Program-made: the position numbers and the translations under genes | Shown: piece after piece, positions 63,574 through 64,000 of the stretch | How the letters are laid out: the number at the start of each line of letters is the position of its first letter | How positions within the stretch are numbered: the first letter of the stretch is position 1 | The notes under the pieces: generated by a model | What the model was told of the DNA's origin: nothing | Databases searched by the model: none | The model's input: only the letters and a program-made list of their open reading frames with translations | From: [Actinobacillus] rossii | Lineage (GTDB): Bacteria; Pseudomonadota; Gammaproteobacteria; Enterobacterales; Pasteurellaceae | DNA length: 64,000 bases | NCBI GenBank assembly: GCA_900444965.1 | Contig: UFRQ01000003.1 | Location: forward strand, 1,550,001 to 1,614,000 | Direction of reading: 5' to 3'

Positions 63574-64000
63574 TTAAAAGAAGCGGCCGTCAGTTTCAGG
63601 TTCTTCACCATAAACTAATGGGCGGGAGTTTTCGGCTTGTGCCGGCTTTTGTTTGAGTTCTTCAAACGTTGCATGGATTTCTTCATTGCCCGCTTTCATT
63701 TCTTCAATGTCGGCTTGTTGATTTGCAAAATCGCCTTGAAGTGCGGTCAATTTTTCTAAGATTTCTTTTTGTTGCTCGGCTAAAAGCTCGATGGCACTAG
63801 ATTGGTCTGCAAAGCGTTCATCATCCGATTTTTCTTTTTTCGCAAATAACGCTTTGATTTTTTCCAACACAGATGGGCTTTTTTCTGCCTCTTCAACAAA
63901 TTCCAATTCCGTTTCAACTGCAGCGGTGAAGATGTTTTCCGCTTTTAATTTGCGAGCATTTAAGCCATTGTGCGAGAAACTTAACATTTCTGTGCCTAAG
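63574..64000 (-). CDS. P2 capsid scaffold/protease O (C-terminal part)
   Basis: The last 141 codons or so; the frame is open to the window edge and begins GTEMLSFSHNGLNARKLKAE, which matches the middle of gpO, so the ATG at 63987 is internal. The rest is Glu/Lys-rich coiled coil (AELLAEQQKEILEKLTALQG-like), the scaffolding half. The protease half lies beyond the window. A USS is present at 63738-63746. Confidence 0.87.
   Translation of the reverse strand, partial: LGTEMLSFSHNGLNARKLKAENIFTAAVETELEFVEEAEKSPSVLEKIKALFAKKEKSDDERFADQSSAIELLAEQQKEILEKLTALQGDFANQQADIEEMKAGNEEIHATFEELKQKPAQAENSRPLVYGEEPETDGRFF

Overview
The window is chromosomal DNA of a Haemophilus species, most likely H. influenzae or the closely related H. 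haemolyticus. The DNA is AT-rich. The 9-bp Pasteurellaceae uptake sequence AAGTGCGGT, or its complement ACCGCACTT, occurs dozens of times, often as inverted pairs forming terminators. Almost every housekeeping protein reads as a Haemophilus orthologue, and IS1016 is a Haemophilus element. Compared with my memory of strain Rd, several neighbours come from different map positions, so the region looks rearranged; that is recollection, not a computed comparison.

Layout. 1-10.8 kb: the start of sapA, ycjX, kdsC-kdsD (Kdo synthesis for LOS), rnpB, a candidate CRP-activated small RNA, ybhK/yvcK, a molybdenum-cofactor riboswitch followed by moaACDE, and a YgiW-like periplasmic protein with the QseBC/FirRS two-component system. 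10.8-27.0 kb: aspC, purEK (PurR-type box), sppA, aroG (two tandem TyrR-type boxes), tyrA, glpK diverging from glpF, nagK, pgpB, ribA and ackA-pta. 27.2-32.8 kb: a broken ABC-transporter gene cut by IS1016, then norM, ribE and a Dps-like gene, closed by a second inverted IS1016 copy. Both IS copies carry the same transposase frameshift.

32.8-38.9 kb is an accessory island in which I see no AAGTGCGGT uptake sequence. It holds a DUF4143 ATPase with an iterated upstream motif, a broken nitronate monooxygenase gene, a MerR regulator with a divergent cation-efflux gene, an SMP-30-like lipoprotein and a LysR gene whose 3' end looks chimeric. Two intergenic repeats carry 12-mers that match or nearly match Neisseriaceae DNA uptake sequences, which suggests transfer from that family.

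38.9-54.3 kb is core again: dolP, an NCS2 permease, a ychN-like gene, recB-recD, purU, hns, an NhaC-type antiporter, ilvIH and a phosphoethanolamine transferase. 54.4-57.9 kb is an envelope oxidative-repair module: TlpA-like thioredoxin, CcdA-like membrane protein, MsrAB and a tiny Met-rich exported protein, divergent from an ECF sigma factor and a zinc-finger anti-sigma factor. A perfect palindrome lies between the two arms. From 58.2 kb to the end, an IS481-family element cuts into gene R of a P2-like prophage. The visible late genes, on the minus strand, are O (partial), N, M, L, X, holin, endolysin, LysB/LysC spanins, a TraR zinc finger and R (truncated). The tail genes that should follow R are absent.
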